64,000 nt of DNA, from contig NZ_CAESCM010000016.1 in assembly GCF_903166585.1 (NCBI RefSeq), positions 1 to 64,000 on the forward strand. Reading direction: 5' to 3'. Shown piece by piece: positions 54,662-63,449 of the stretch (positions are counted from its first letter, which is position 1; each line of letters begins with the position of its first letter). The position numbers and the translations under genes are program-made. The notes under the pieces were generated by a model. It ran no database searches. It saw nothing but the letters and a program-made list of their open reading frames with translations, and had not been told where the DNA came from. Source of the DNA: Pedobacter ghigonis. GTDB taxonomy: Bacteria > Bacteroidota > Bacteroidia > Sphingobacteriales > Sphingobacteriaceae.

Positions 54662-55177
54662 TTAGTTAAAATCGGCAGTATCTAATTTACTATAAATATT
54701 TTTTAACTGCTGCGTATGCCGTTGTGTATGGTAAATAATAAAATAAACGGCTTCGAGGCGGGTTAAAAATCCATAAACAGGCAGCTCGAACGTTGTACAG
54801 GTTTTAGTGAGATCCAGTGTAGTAATTACATCAGCAACATTGTTTCGGATCTGCTTTAATTTTACCAATAATTCAGTCCGGTCGTAATCCTTATTTTTTG
54901 GATAAATAAATTCCGGCGAATCAAATTTCGTATTGAAATTCAAAAAATCAGCCTTTATCCTTTCTACCATAATATCGGCTGGCTTATTGGTTTCTGTGGT
55001 TGGCCCGTTAATTACCTCTACAAAACCACCATTAGCCATAATCAGGTGCTGGGCTAGTTGTCCCGCCGTCCAGCTGCCGGGAAAAGGTACTTCATTAACC
55101 TGCTGTGCATTAAAATTTGAAAACAGATTTTCCAATGCCGATAAAGTACCATCGGCTTCTTTAATTACCTTTTCCAT
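54662..55177 (-). CDS. DinB-superfamily protein (DUF1569/DfrB-type four-helix bundle)
   Basis: 171 residues. It shows the helical pattern of DinB/YfiT metalloenzymes: SWTAGQLAQHLIMANGGFVE with the first His, then YFIIYHTQRHTQQLKNIY with two His of the metal site. Members include thiol-dependent S-transferases. It lies 3 bp after the next DinB gene and is probably cotranscribed. Confidence 0.88.
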   Translation of the reverse strand: MEKVIKEADGTLSALENLFSNFNAQQVNEVPFPGSWTAGQLAQHLIMANGGFVEVINGPTTETNKPADIMVERIKADFLNFNTKFDSPEFIYPKNKDYDRTELLVKLKQIRNNVADVITTLDLTKTCTTFELPVYGFLTRLEAVYFIIYHTQRHTQQLKNIYSKLDTADFN

Positions 55178-55180
55178 AGT

Positions 55181-55675
55181 TTACATGTAATTCATTCCCG
55201 GATAATTGAGCAGCCTGCGCCAGAGTGCAATTTGCCCGATGCAATTGGCTTCGCGGTAGGTATTAAAACTGATCATCTCAAACAGCGTCATTTCCATGCC
55301 TGGCATTTCTAATTGCTCGTCGAGCTTTTCATCTGTAGCCTGGGTAAGTGCATCCTGTAATAAAGGCGAAATCTGTGCCCAGTCTGCTTTAAAATCTGCC
55401 AAAGAAGGATAAACGGCATCATCAACAATCCCTTTATGACCGGCAAAAAGCGCTCCAGTTGCTGATTTAAGTTCGATACCAAACGATTTGGCCAAAAAAT
55501 ACCTGCCATCTACTATACTACCGGTTATCCATGCAATATGGTTCGCTTTAGTATCCAATCTTTTTTGGGCATCTTTTTCATCAATATCCGCTAAAGCCCT
55601 TAATAAAAAATCGGTATGCATTTCGTACAGCACCATAATGCCATACATCCTGTTGCTAATTGGTTTTGTTTTCAT
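55181..55675 (-). CDS. DinB-superfamily protein
   Basis: 164 residues, four-helix bundle. Segments NRMYGIMVLYEMHTDFLLRAL, KANHIAWITGSIVDGRYFLA and MISFNTYREANCIGQIALWR correspond to the DinB helices. The first two metal-site positions look like His (H19 or N-x-x-x-W-H type), but the third His is not obvious. The binding role is therefore less certain than for its neighbour. It is the first gene of the five-gene minus-strand unit and is divergent from the GlxA-type regulator gene (135 bp). Confidence 0.8.
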   Translation of the reverse strand: MKTKPISNRMYGIMVLYEMHTDFLLRALADIDEKDAQKRLDTKANHIAWITGSIVDGRYFLAKSFGIELKSATGALFAGHKGIVDDAVYPSLADFKADWAQISPLLQDALTQATDEKLDEQLEMPGMEMTLFEMISFNTYREANCIGQIALWRRLLNYPGMNYM

Positions 55676-55810
55676 GTTATTGTTATTAGGTTGATTATGA
55701 ATATAAAGTTAGGGCTTTATTTAACCACCTACCCTTGCCGTAAAAGTCAATATTGAGGGGCATTTCAGACATTTTTTTATATCTTGTACGCAGAACCTAA
55801 ATTTAACCAA

Positions 55811-56770
55811 ATGATACAAGTTGGTGTATTAATGCCCAAAAATTTCAGATTATTGAGCGTAGCAGCCATTTTAGACGTTTTTGATACCGTAAATGGCTTT
55901 TACAGAAAAGATAATCTCGAAACACCTTTTGCCATTAGTTTAGTTACACTGGATGACAAAAATTACAATTTTAGCGAGCATCCGTCTATTTCGATAGCGC
56001 ATATATCGTTACTCGATCTGATTTTGATCCCATCTTTTTCTACCAACGACATGGCTGCCAGCCTTGCAGAAAATAAGCATTACCTGCCCTGGCTAAATGA
56101 GCAACACCATGCAGGAGCTGAAATTGCCACATTTTGTACAGGTGCATTTTTACTTGCCGCATCAGGACTGCTAAACGGCAAAGCCGCTACTACTCATATT
56201 GATGCCAGTGCTGCATTTTCTACAGCATTTCCACTGGTGCATTTAAAGGCTGATAAAACGGTAACCCAGGATGGTAAACTGTTTACCAGCGGTGGCGCAA
56301 CCTCTACCTTCCACCTGTTGCTACACCTTTTACAAATACATTGCGGAAAAGAAATGGCCATTAAAGTGGCTAAGATTTTTGCCATCGATATGGATCGTGT
56401 AAACCAATTATATTTCAGTACCTTCCAGCCTATACGGCACCATAACGACGATATTGTAGCCTCTGCACAGGAAAAAATAGAAACCAATTACCAGGATGTA
56501 GCCACCATCGAAGAGATGATTAAAGATATTCCATCAAGCAGGAGGAACATTGTGCGCCGCTTTAAACAGGTAATTGGTATTACACCTATTGAGTACCTGC
56601 AGCAAACGCGTATCGAAGCTGCCAAAAAGCTGCTGGAACAAACGGCACAGCAAATGACTGAGGTAATTTATAACTCTGGTTACAACGATCCTAAAGCTTT
56701 CAGAAAAGTATTTAGAAAATCCGTTGGTATGACACCTACGCAATACCGCGACAAATTTCAGGCGAGGTAA
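55811..56770 (+). CDS. GlxA-family regulator (DJ-1/PfpI domain plus AraC helix-turn-helix)
   Basis: 319 residues from the ATG at 55811 (MIQVGVLMPKNFRLLSVAAI); an ATG 27 bp upstream is less likely. Residues 1-200 form a class I glutamine-amidotransferase-like/DJ-1 domain with the nucleophile-elbow ATFCTGAFLLAASGLLNG (Cys). Residues of about 220-318 carry the AraC HTH (VIYNSGYNDPKAFRKVFRKS, VGMTPTQYRDKF). It is a transcription regulator, probably controlling the divergent DinB-VOC operon. The ligand is unknown. Confidence 0.93.
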   Translation: MIQVGVLMPKNFRLLSVAAILDVFDTVNGFYRKDNLETPFAISLVTLDDKNYNFSEHPSISIAHISLLDLILIPSFSTNDMAASLAENKHYLPWLNEQHHAGAEIATFCTGAFLLAASGLLNGKAATTHIDASAAFSTAFPLVHLKADKTVTQDGKLFTSGGATSTFHLLLHLLQIHCGKEMAIKVAKIFAIDMDRVNQLYFSTFQPIRHHNDDIVASAQEKIETNYQDVATIEEMIKDIPSSRRNIVRRFKQVIGITPIEYLQQTRIEAAKKLLEQTAQQMTEVIYNSGYNDPKAFRKVFRKSVGMTPTQYRDKFQAR

Positions 56771-56858
56771 GCGTGGCAAATCATTAAAATTTGTCAGGCT
56801 TGCCCTGTCAAAACATTAACGAAAGCAAAATTTGCTTTGCAAATAATGATCAGGTTTT

Positions 56859-57728
56859 TTATTGTTTGGAAAAAGCCTGCTGGTATTTCAATGGCGACTT
56901 TCCGGTTATTTCCCTGAAATATTTATGAAAACTCGTGAAATTATAAAAACCACAATCGTAGCAAATTTCCTTTACCGTTAAATCGTTTTCGATAAGTAAC
57001 TTACAGGCCTGCCCAACCCTGATTTCGTTAAGGAACTGGGTGTAGGTTTTTCGGCTTTTGGTTTTAAAGAATTTACAAAAAGAGTTTGGGCTAATCTTAG
57101 CTACGGCTGCAATTTCCTTTAGTTCGATTTTCTTTTTATAGTTGCTGATGGTATAATTATAAATAGACTGGATCCGGTCTTTTTCGTTTTCCAGAAAGTT
57201 AGGCTTAAAGCCGAGTGAAACCAAAATGTTCTTTTCACTGCAATTGGCAATTACCGTTAGCACCTCCAGCAACCTGATAATCCTCATGGTGCCGGTAGCT
57301 TCGATTATCTGAGGCATTAAAACCGCAATTTTCTCTTTGGCAGCCCCTTGTAATTTAATCCCCTGCTTTGCCTGCGCAAAAATTCTTTTTATTTCCTGGT
57401 TCTCGGGCAGGTTAAGAAAATCCTTCCCTAAAAACTCTTCCTTAAAATGTACGGCATAAACATCAACCGGCTCCCCATCGTTTGTTTCAAAAAACTCCGG
57501 ATCAAAGCGCCAGTAATGCGGCAAATTACTTCCGAGTAAAACAACATCGCCATCATTAAAATTTTTAATGCTGTCTCCAATAAATTGTGTCCCCCGCCCT
57601 TTTTTGATATAAATTAACTCTAAGGCAGAATGGTAATGCCACAGGTTGTTTACATCTGGCATAATATCCCTTCGGGCACTAAAAGAATCTACCGAATTAG
57701 TAGATACATTAAGTAAATGCGGTTTCAT
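56859..57728 (-). CDS. AraC-family regulator with cupin sensor domain
   Basis: 289 residues. The N-terminal cupin (about 10-110) has LWHYHSALELIYIKKGRGTQ and LLGSNLPHYWRFDPEF, the usual sugar-sensing AraC_binding fold. The C-terminal HTH (about 185-289) includes AVAKISPNSFCKFFKTK and ICYDCGFYNFTSFHKYF. It is divergent from the FucP-UxaA-SDR genes and is the likely regulator of L-fucose (or related deoxy sugar) use. Convergent with the GlxA gene across 88 bp. Confidence 0.92.
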   Translation of the reverse strand: MKPHLLNVSTNSVDSFSARRDIMPDVNNLWHYHSALELIYIKKGRGTQFIGDSIKNFNDGDVVLLGSNLPHYWRFDPEFFETNDGEPVDVYAVHFKEEFLGKDFLNLPENQEIKRIFAQAKQGIKLQGAAKEKIAVLMPQIIEATGTMRIIRLLEVLTVIANCSEKNILVSLGFKPNFLENEKDRIQSIYNYTISNYKKKIELKEIAAVAKISPNSFCKFFKTKSRKTYTQFLNEIRVGQACKLLIENDLTVKEICYDCGFYNFTSFHKYFREITGKSPLKYQQAFSKQ

Positions 57729-57870
57729 AGAATCTTAAAAAATCAATCTAATATGCAGTAATATTTCGCAATGTATAAAATTAAGACAATATCATTTAAT
57801 AATTGGATGATAAAGTTAAATTTTTATTAGCACTTAAGGACTTAATTTGTAAAGTTTCAACTAAACAAAC

Positions 57871-58047
57871 ATGCACATGAAGGTGGGATTATTTATTCCT
57901 TGTTACATAAACCAACTATACAGCAAAGTTGCCATGGTTAGCTTAAAACAGTTGAAAAAAACAGGCATAGAGGTTCATTTTTCTATTAAACAACTTGTTG
58001 TGGCCAATCTTTGGCCAATTCAGGTTATAGCCATTTTACTTCTATAA
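57871..58047 (+). pseudogene. LutA-type Fe-S oxidoreductase remnant, frameshifted and truncated
   Basis: An open frame from ATG 57871 (or 57877) reads MKVGLFIPCYINQLYSKVAM, which is the start of LutA/YkgE (CCG-domain subunit of L-lactate oxidation). After IEVHFSIKQ at about 57993 the frame is lost. One base later, in the next frame, the text continues TCCGQSLANSGY-like (from CTTGTTGTGGCCAATC), the expected conserved Cys-Cys-Gly motif, so a single base has been deleted. Homology ends by about 58035 and most of the gene is missing. L-lactate is an end product of oxidative fucose breakdown, which fits its place beside the fucose genes. Confidence 0.8.
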
Positions 58048-58110
58048 CAACGAGCTATTGTAAATAATCTTTATTTTAGAGCAAACCCATAACCAATATA
58101 AAAACCAAAT

Positions 58111-59421
58111 ATGAGCCACAGTACATCAACGAATTTCACAACATCCGATACGCAGAAGAGCGGTAAAGGATATCTTTTCCCCTTAATTTTAGTTACCAGC
58201 CTGTTCTTTTTCTGGGGCTTTGTTCACAATCTCGATCCGGTATTGATTCCACACCTGCGCAAAGCTTTTCAACTCAGTGTTTTCGAGTCTACTCTGGTCG
58301 ATTCGTCGGTTTTTATTGCCTATTTCTTATTGGCACTTCCGGCGGGTTACATTATGCGCAAATACGGCTATAAAAGCGGTATCATTTTAGGGCTGATATT
58401 ATTCGCTGTTGGTTGCTTATTGTTTATACCAGCTGCCAATACAGCCAAATATATCTTTTTCCTGGGTGCACTTTTTATCATCGCCTGTGGATTAACCTTT
58501 TTAGAAACTGCAGCAAACCCTTATGTAACGGTATTGGGTCCGCCTGAAACAGCTACACAGCGTTTAAATTTCTCGCAATCTTTTAACGGTTTAGCTGCAT
58601 TTTTAGCTCCGATTGTAGGTGGTAAGCTGATTTTTACCGAATCTACCTATACCGATGAGCAACTGGCAAAAATGCTACCAGCAGCCAAACAAGCTTATGT
58701 ACTACAGGAAGCATCGACTGTAAAAGCGCCTTATTTAATTTTAGGCATCCTAATTATTGTAGTAGCCATTCTGTTTATTTTCACCAAACTACCCGACATT
58801 AAGGAAGAAGAACATGTTGATGAAAAAAGCACATTTGGCCATGTACTGGGCCATAGCCATTTGCGCTGGGCAGTTATCGGCCAGTTTTTTTACGTAGGTG
58901 CCCAGGTTTGTGTGTTAAGCCTGTTTATCAGTTTCATCACCTCATCTGCCGGGCTTACCCAGGAGCAAGCTGCATGGTATGCTGGTGCTGCTGGTCTTGC
59001 GTTTATGCTAGGCAGATTTGCCGGCACCTTTTTCATGAAATTTGTGGCTCCGCATAAACTGTTAATGCTTTATGCCTTAATCAGTGCAGTACTAACTTTA
59101 GTGTCTATTTTTGCCACAGGCATGATTACCGTTTACGCCTTAATTGGGGTTGCATTCTTTATGTCGATTATGTTTCCAACCATATTTTCGCTGGGTATTG
59201 CCGGTTTAGGCAAAGATACCAAACTGGGTTCATCACTTATTGTAATGTCGATTGTGGGTGGTGCATTCCTGCCTCCTATATTGGGATTAATTTCTGATGC
59301 CACACACAATATCCAATATGGCTACATAGTACCTTTTGTATGCTTTTTAGTGGTATTTTATTTCGGTTGGAAAGGATGGAAACCCAATCATGTTGAAAAA
59401 GAAGTGACTTTAGCAGCTTAA
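58111..59421 (+). CDS. fucP: L-fucose:H+ symporter-type MFS permease
   Basis: 436 residues and about twelve transmembrane helices. It starts with a cytosolic tail and FFFWGFVHNLDPVLIPHLRK, closely related to FucP-type sugar permeases. GLTFLETAANPYVTVLGP is a conserved FucP-family loop, and ALPAGYIMRKYGYKSGI is the MFS motif A region. It imports L-fucose or a related sugar with protons across the inner membrane. It is followed after 32 bp by the UxaA-type gene. The symbol is used for family membership; the sugar specificity is inferred from the neighbouring dehydrogenase. Confidence 0.85.
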   Translation: MSHSTSTNFTTSDTQKSGKGYLFPLILVTSLFFFWGFVHNLDPVLIPHLRKAFQLSVFESTLVDSSVFIAYFLLALPAGYIMRKYGYKSGIILGLILFAVGCLLFIPAANTAKYIFFLGALFIIACGLTFLETAANPYVTVLGPPETATQRLNFSQSFNGLAAFLAPIVGGKLIFTESTYTDEQLAKMLPAAKQAYVLQEASTVKAPYLILGILIIVVAILFIFTKLPDIKEEEHVDEKSTFGHVLGHSHLRWAVIGQFFYVGAQVCVLSLFISFITSSAGLTQEQAAWYAGAAGLAFMLGRFAGTFFMKFVAPHKLLMLYALISAVLTLVSIFATGMITVYALIGVAFFMSIMFPTIFSLGIAGLGKDTKLGSSLIVMSIVGGAFLPPILGLISDATHNIQYGYIVPFVCFLVVFYFGWKGWKPNHVEKEVTLAA

Positions 59422-59453
59422 TCAGATAAAAAAATAACAAATACTATTTATAG

Positions 59454-61091
59454 ATGAAAAAATTAGTCATCAAAATTAACCATGCCGATAACGTTTTGGT
59501 TGCCTTGCAGGATTTACCACAGGGCACCACAATAGCACATGAAGGAAATACTTATGTTACGCAGGAAGAAATTCCGGCGAAGCACAAGTTTTTTATGCAG
59601 GATATGCAGGCGGGTGATGAGGTTATGATGTATGGTGTTTTGGTTGGCAAAGTGCAGTTCGACGTTAAAGCCGGCATGCGCATGAATGTAGAAAATACCA
59701 AACATGCCGCCGAGCCATTTGCTTATCGCGATGTAGACTATAAATGGGAAGCACCCGATGTGCAAAAATATGCCGACCGCAAATTTTATGGTTACCACCG
59801 CAAAAATGGTACTGTAGGTACTGCCAATTACTGGTTGTTTATACCAACAGTATTTTGCGAAAACCGTAATTTAGATATCATCCGCGAATCGTTGTACAGT
59901 GAACTGGGCTATGCTGTGGGCGACAAATACAAATCGTACACCCATAAGCTGGTTCAGGCTTTCGAAAACGGAGAAGATATCCACAATATAAGCTTCGAAC
60001 CTAAGGCCGACCGTACTACCCGTACCTTTAAAAATGTTGATGGCATCAAATTCCTGACCCATAATGGCGGTTGTGGAGGCACCAGGCAAGATTCGGATAC
60101 CTTAAGCAAACTATTGGCGGCTTATGCCAATCACCCCAACGTTGCAGGTATTACGGTTTTAAGTTTAGGCTGCCAGCATTTACAGGTAGCCGATTTTAAA
60201 CGCGATTTGCTTGCACTTGATCCGGAGTTTGACAAACCATTGTTGATTTTTGAGCAACAGAAAACACAAAGTGAAGAGCAACTGATTCAGGATGCGATTA
60301 GAAGTACCTTTGAAGGTTTAATGTTCATTAACAAGCACGAACGCGAGGCCGCACCTTTAGATAAATTGTGTGTAGGCGTAAAATGTGGTGGCAGCGATGG
60401 TTTCAGCGGCATTTCGGCAAACCCTGCCGTGGGTTACTGCGCCGATTTACTGGTAGCACTTGGTGCTAAAGTACTGTTAGCCGAGTTCCCTGAACTTTGT
60501 GGTGTTGAGCAGGAAATGATCGACAGATCGGTTGACCGTGAAACTGCAGAAAAGTTTATCCGCTTAATGACAGAATACGATGACCTTGCGCATAAAGTAG
60601 GTTCGGGTTTTTACATGAACCCTTCGCCAGGCAATATTAAAGATGGATTGATTACCGATGCCATTAAATCGGCCGGTGCTGCACGCAAGGCTGGCGCTTC
60701 GCCCGTGGTAGATGTACTCGATTATACCGAGCCGGCAACAAAACCAGGCTTGAGTTTGGTATGTACCCCCGGTAACGATGTTGAAGCCACCACAGGTAAG
60801 GCTGCCGCGGGTGCCACACTGATTTTATTTACTACAGGTTTGGGTACCCCAACGGGTAATCCGGTTTGTCCAACCATTAAAGTAGCCACAAACGCCGTTT
60901 TGGCAAAACGCATGAGCGATATTATCGATATTGATACCGGACCGGTTATCAGTGGCGAAAAAACCATTAACGAAATGGGCGAAGACATTTTGGAATACTG
61001 TATTAAAGTAGCAAGCGGTCAGGAAATACCAAAAGCTGTACAACTTAACCAGGATGATTTTATTCCATGGAAAAGAGGGGTTAGCCTGTAG
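59454..61091 (+). CDS. UxaA-family (altronate dehydratase-type) hydro-lyase
   Basis: 545 residues with the N-terminal SAF domain (about 1-95; DNVLVALQDLPQGTTIAHEG) joined to the D-galactarate/altronate dehydratase C-terminal catalytic domain (RTFKNVDGIKFLTHNGGCGG, LSLGCQHLQVADFKRDLLAL, VGVKCGGSDGFSGISANPAV, ATGKAAAGATLILFTTGLGT). Known members remove water from sugar acids such as altronate. In this context, with a FucP permease and an L-fucose dehydrogenase-like SDR, the substrate may be L-fuconate, giving 2-keto-3-deoxy-L-fuconate. That is inference. Confidence 0.88.
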   Translation: MKKLVIKINHADNVLVALQDLPQGTTIAHEGNTYVTQEEIPAKHKFFMQDMQAGDEVMMYGVLVGKVQFDVKAGMRMNVENTKHAAEPFAYRDVDYKWEAPDVQKYADRKFYGYHRKNGTVGTANYWLFIPTVFCENRNLDIIRESLYSELGYAVGDKYKSYTHKLVQAFENGEDIHNISFEPKADRTTRTFKNVDGIKFLTHNGGCGGTRQDSDTLSKLLAAYANHPNVAGITVLSLGCQHLQVADFKRDLLALDPEFDKPLLIFEQQKTQSEEQLIQDAIRSTFEGLMFINKHEREAAPLDKLCVGVKCGGSDGFSGISANPAVGYCADLLVALGAKVLLAEFPELCGVEQEMIDRSVDRETAEKFIRLMTEYDDLAHKVGSGFYMNPSPGNIKDGLITDAIKSAGAARKAGASPVVDVLDYTEPATKPGLSLVCTPGNDVEATTGKAAAGATLILFTTGLGTPTGNPVCPTIKVATNAVLAKRMSDIIDIDTGPVISGEKTINEMGEDILEYCIKVASGQEIPKAVQLNQDDFIPWKRGVSL

Positions 61092-61349
61092 ATGAGGGAA
61101 GACGTAAAATGGAAGATGGGTGAGGTATGATGTAAAATGGAAGATGGAATGAGGTAAGAGGGATAATGTTTCAGGTTAGATGTAAAATGGATGATCTGGC
61201 GGCAAAGCTTCCGTAAGTAAATCGTCATTCCCACGCAGGTGGGAACCAAGGAGTGCTCAGCGAAACTAATCTTAATGCATTTATACCTTAATTATAAACT
61301 TACACTCCATCACCTGTGGTTAAATTAAAAAAATAAAAATATTCCGAAT
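61092..61349. other. intergenic gap with dispersed repeat words
   Basis: Contains three copies of the word GTAAAATGGAAGATG or close variants (61104-61190), related to the repeats at 10665-10889, and a fragment of the palindromic family (AACCAAGGAGTGCTCAGCGA at 61244-61263). No gene was seen here. Confidence 0.5.
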
Positions 61350-62132
61350 ATGGATTTAAATTTAAAAGAAAAAATAATCCTGGTTAGTGGTGGTGCAAAG
61401 GGCATTGGCGCAGCAATTGTTAAAGCTTTGGCTATCGAGAATGCCTTTCCTATCATTATTGGCCGTAACGAAGCCGATAACCAGAGCATGTTGCAGGAAA
61501 TTACAGACCTTGGCCTGCAAGGTGATTATTTTACTGCCGAACTAACTTCGCCAGAGGGCTGCAAAAACATTATAGATGCCATATTAGCCAAATACAACCA
61601 CATTGATGGTCTGGTTAACAATGCCGGAGTTAATGATGGCGTAGGCCTCGAAAATGGCACTTACGATGCCTTTATGGAATCGTTACACAAAAACGTAGTA
61701 CATTATTATTTATTGGCGCAGCATGTTTTGCCTGAGCTTAAAAAGAATAAGGGTTCTATTTTGAACATCGGCAGTAAAACTGCTGAAACCGGCCAGGGTG
61801 GTACCTCGGGTTATGCGGCAGCAAACGGTGCGCGAAATGCGCTAACCCGCGAGTGGGCCGTTGAATTATTGCAATACGGAATCCGCGTTAACGCCATTAT
61901 TGTGGCCGAGGCCTGGACTCCGCTTTACCAAAAATGGATCAGCACATTCGATCAGCCGGAAGAAAAACTGAAAAGCATTACCGATAAAATCCCTTTTGAG
62001 AACCGGATGACCACCGTAGAGGAAATCGCCAATACAGCGGTGTTTCTACTGTCAGATAAATCGAGTCATACTACAGGTCAGCTTATTCATGTTGATGGTG
62101 GTTATGTGCATTTAGACCGGGCGCTTTTGTAA
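61350..62132 (+). CDS. SDR-family oxidoreductase, L-fucose dehydrogenase-like
   Basis: 260 residues. NAD(P) motif VSGGAKGIGAAIVKAL, VNNAGVNDGVGLENG, and the active site SKTAETGQGGTSGYAAANGA with Tyr and a following Asn where the classical Lys is expected (YxxxK reads YAAAN). Near the end SSHTTGQLIHVDGGYVHLDR is characteristic of the bacterial L-fucose dehydrogenase group, where GQGNTSGYCASKGA is the usual form as remembered. It would oxidise L-fucose to L-fuconolactone in the cytoplasm. It has its own terminator. The Lys-to-Asn change at the catalytic position is unusual. Confidence 0.85.
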   Translation: MDLNLKEKIILVSGGAKGIGAAIVKALAIENAFPIIIGRNEADNQSMLQEITDLGLQGDYFTAELTSPEGCKNIIDAILAKYNHIDGLVNNAGVNDGVGLENGTYDAFMESLHKNVVHYYLLAQHVLPELKKNKGSILNIGSKTAETGQGGTSGYAAANGARNALTREWAVELLQYGIRVNAIIVAEAWTPLYQKWISTFDQPEEKLKSITDKIPFENRMTTVEEIANTAVFLLSDKSSHTTGQLIHVDGGYVHLDRALL

Positions 62133-62160
62133 CCGATGCACTTCATTATAAAGTAATAAA

Positions 62161-62195
62161 AAGGATTACCTGAACAAACGGGTAATCCTTTTTTT
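62161..62195 (+). terminator. rho-independent terminator after SDR gene
   Basis: Perfect 10-bp stem AAGGATTACC (62161-62170) / GGTAATCCTT (62181-62190) with a 10-nt loop and a T run. Confidence 0.85.
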
Positions 62196-62201
62196 GGGAA
62201 A

Positions 62202-62285
62202 CGTCATCTCGACCGGAACGCAGTGGAGCGGAGAGATCTATATAATAAGATTTCTCGACTCCCTTGCACTCCGCTCGAAATGACG
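62202..62285. repeat. palindromic CGTCATTTCGA-family element 5
   Basis: 84 bp bounded by CGTCATCTCGA and TCGAAATGACG. The interior arms are GGAGAGATCT and AAGATTTCTC. It is the same family as the four copies at 50.7-51.2 kb. Confidence 0.7.
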
Positions 62286-62361
62286 ATCAGGGAGGGATCA
62301 AAAACAAAGTGCCACCTTTCGGCGGCACTTTATCAAAGTAGAAACTAAATCTCAATTAAGC

Positions 62362-63279
62362 TTAACTTTCTGTTTCTACGATATATTTGTTTTCGAGCGT
62401 ACCATCACTATACAGCTTTAAAATTGCATAACCCGGAGGCGTTTCCTGGTAGTAATAAGGCTGAGCAGAACGTTTATCGCCTTTACCCCACCAAAAACCA
62501 CTCATTGCGCCGTTGCAATAATACTCTACACCATTGTACCATGCCCTATCCAATAAATGCTGGTGACCACTGAGACAAACCTTCACCTTATCTTTATGCT
62601 TATAAAAGAGCTGTTTTAATTCTTTATGGTCGCCGTGCTGGCCTCCCTCCCAGGTACCGGTTACCGTAAGAATGGGATAATGCGACATGAGCAATACCGG
62701 TGTGTTTGCCGGTAGTTTCTCTAATTCAGTTTCCAGCCACTTGTATTGTTCAGGATCTAATGCGGTATTTTTATTGTTCCCATCCAAAATGATAAAATGC
62801 CAGCCATTTTTACTGAAACTGTAATAGCGGTTAGGAATTTTGAGCCTTTTAACCACGTAATCTTTACCATACATTTCATCCTCTTTTGAGGGAGCTGCCC
62901 ACCAGATATCATGGTTACCAATACAGCTGTGCAGTTCGTAGCCATCAAGCTGTTTGATGCACTTATCCCAGATTCCCCATTGCTCTACCACACTTTCACG
63001 TTTAATATCGTTATAGTCGGCTGCGTGGATGCTATCGCCTCCGTTTAGAAAAAAATCTACCTTAAGGTTTTTAATCTTTTGCAAACATTTCTCAAATCTT
63101 GCCGGCGCATTATCGCCCTGGCGGATGTGTACATCGGTGATGTGCGCAACGGTTAAAACCAGTTTTTTCTTTTTATCTTTTTCAGCGGGTGCCGATGCCA
63201 CCGCATTTAAATCGCCAAGGGCCAAGGCAGCTGTAGCCAATGGAAGCGCTTTTAATAAACTTCTTCTTTTCATGTTCAT
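62362..63279 (-). CDS. exported calcineurin-like metallophosphoesterase
   Basis: 305 residues. The N-terminus MNMKRRSLLKALPLATAALA has twin Arg before a hydrophobic segment, a Tat-like signal. The five metallophosphoesterase blocks are in order: ITDVHI, NGGDSIH, GNHDIWW, MSHYPIL and SGHQHLLD. These bind two metal ions and hydrolyse phosphate esters. The substrate is unknown. It lies on the same strand after a SusD gene (170-bp gap holding a palindromic element), so it may belong to that glycan locus. Confidence 0.92.
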   Translation of the reverse strand: MNMKRRSLLKALPLATAALALGDLNAVASAPAEKDKKKKLVLTVAHITDVHIRQGDNAPARFEKCLQKIKNLKVDFFLNGGDSIHAADYNDIKRESVVEQWGIWDKCIKQLDGYELHSCIGNHDIWWAAPSKEDEMYGKDYVVKRLKIPNRYYSFSKNGWHFIILDGNNKNTALDPEQYKWLETELEKLPANTPVLLMSHYPILTVTGTWEGGQHGDHKELKQLFYKHKDKVKVCLSGHQHLLDRAWYNGVEYYCNGAMSGFWWGKGDKRSAQPYYYQETPPGYAILKLYSDGTLENKYIVETES

Positions 63280-63322
63280 TTGTGTTTTGTGTTAAAGAGA
63301 TCGTTATTTCAACCTCAAGAAA

Positions 63323-63436
63323 ATCGTCATTTCGACTGAAGCCAGCCGGTTTTTGCCTGCGGCGAAACGGAGAAATCTAATAATAGATCTCTCTCCCGAC
63401 TTAATGTCGGGACTGCGCTTCAGTCGAAATGACGAT
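63323..63436. repeat. palindromic CGTCATTTCGA-family element 6
   Basis: 114 bp with perfect 19-bp terminal inverted repeats ATCGTCATTTCGACTGAAG. The centre carries a second hairpin TCCCGAC-TTAAT-GTCGGGA. It is the best-preserved member in the window. It lies between the SusD stop and the metallophosphoesterase start. Confidence 0.8.
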
Positions 63437-63449
63437 CCCAGTTACGGTG

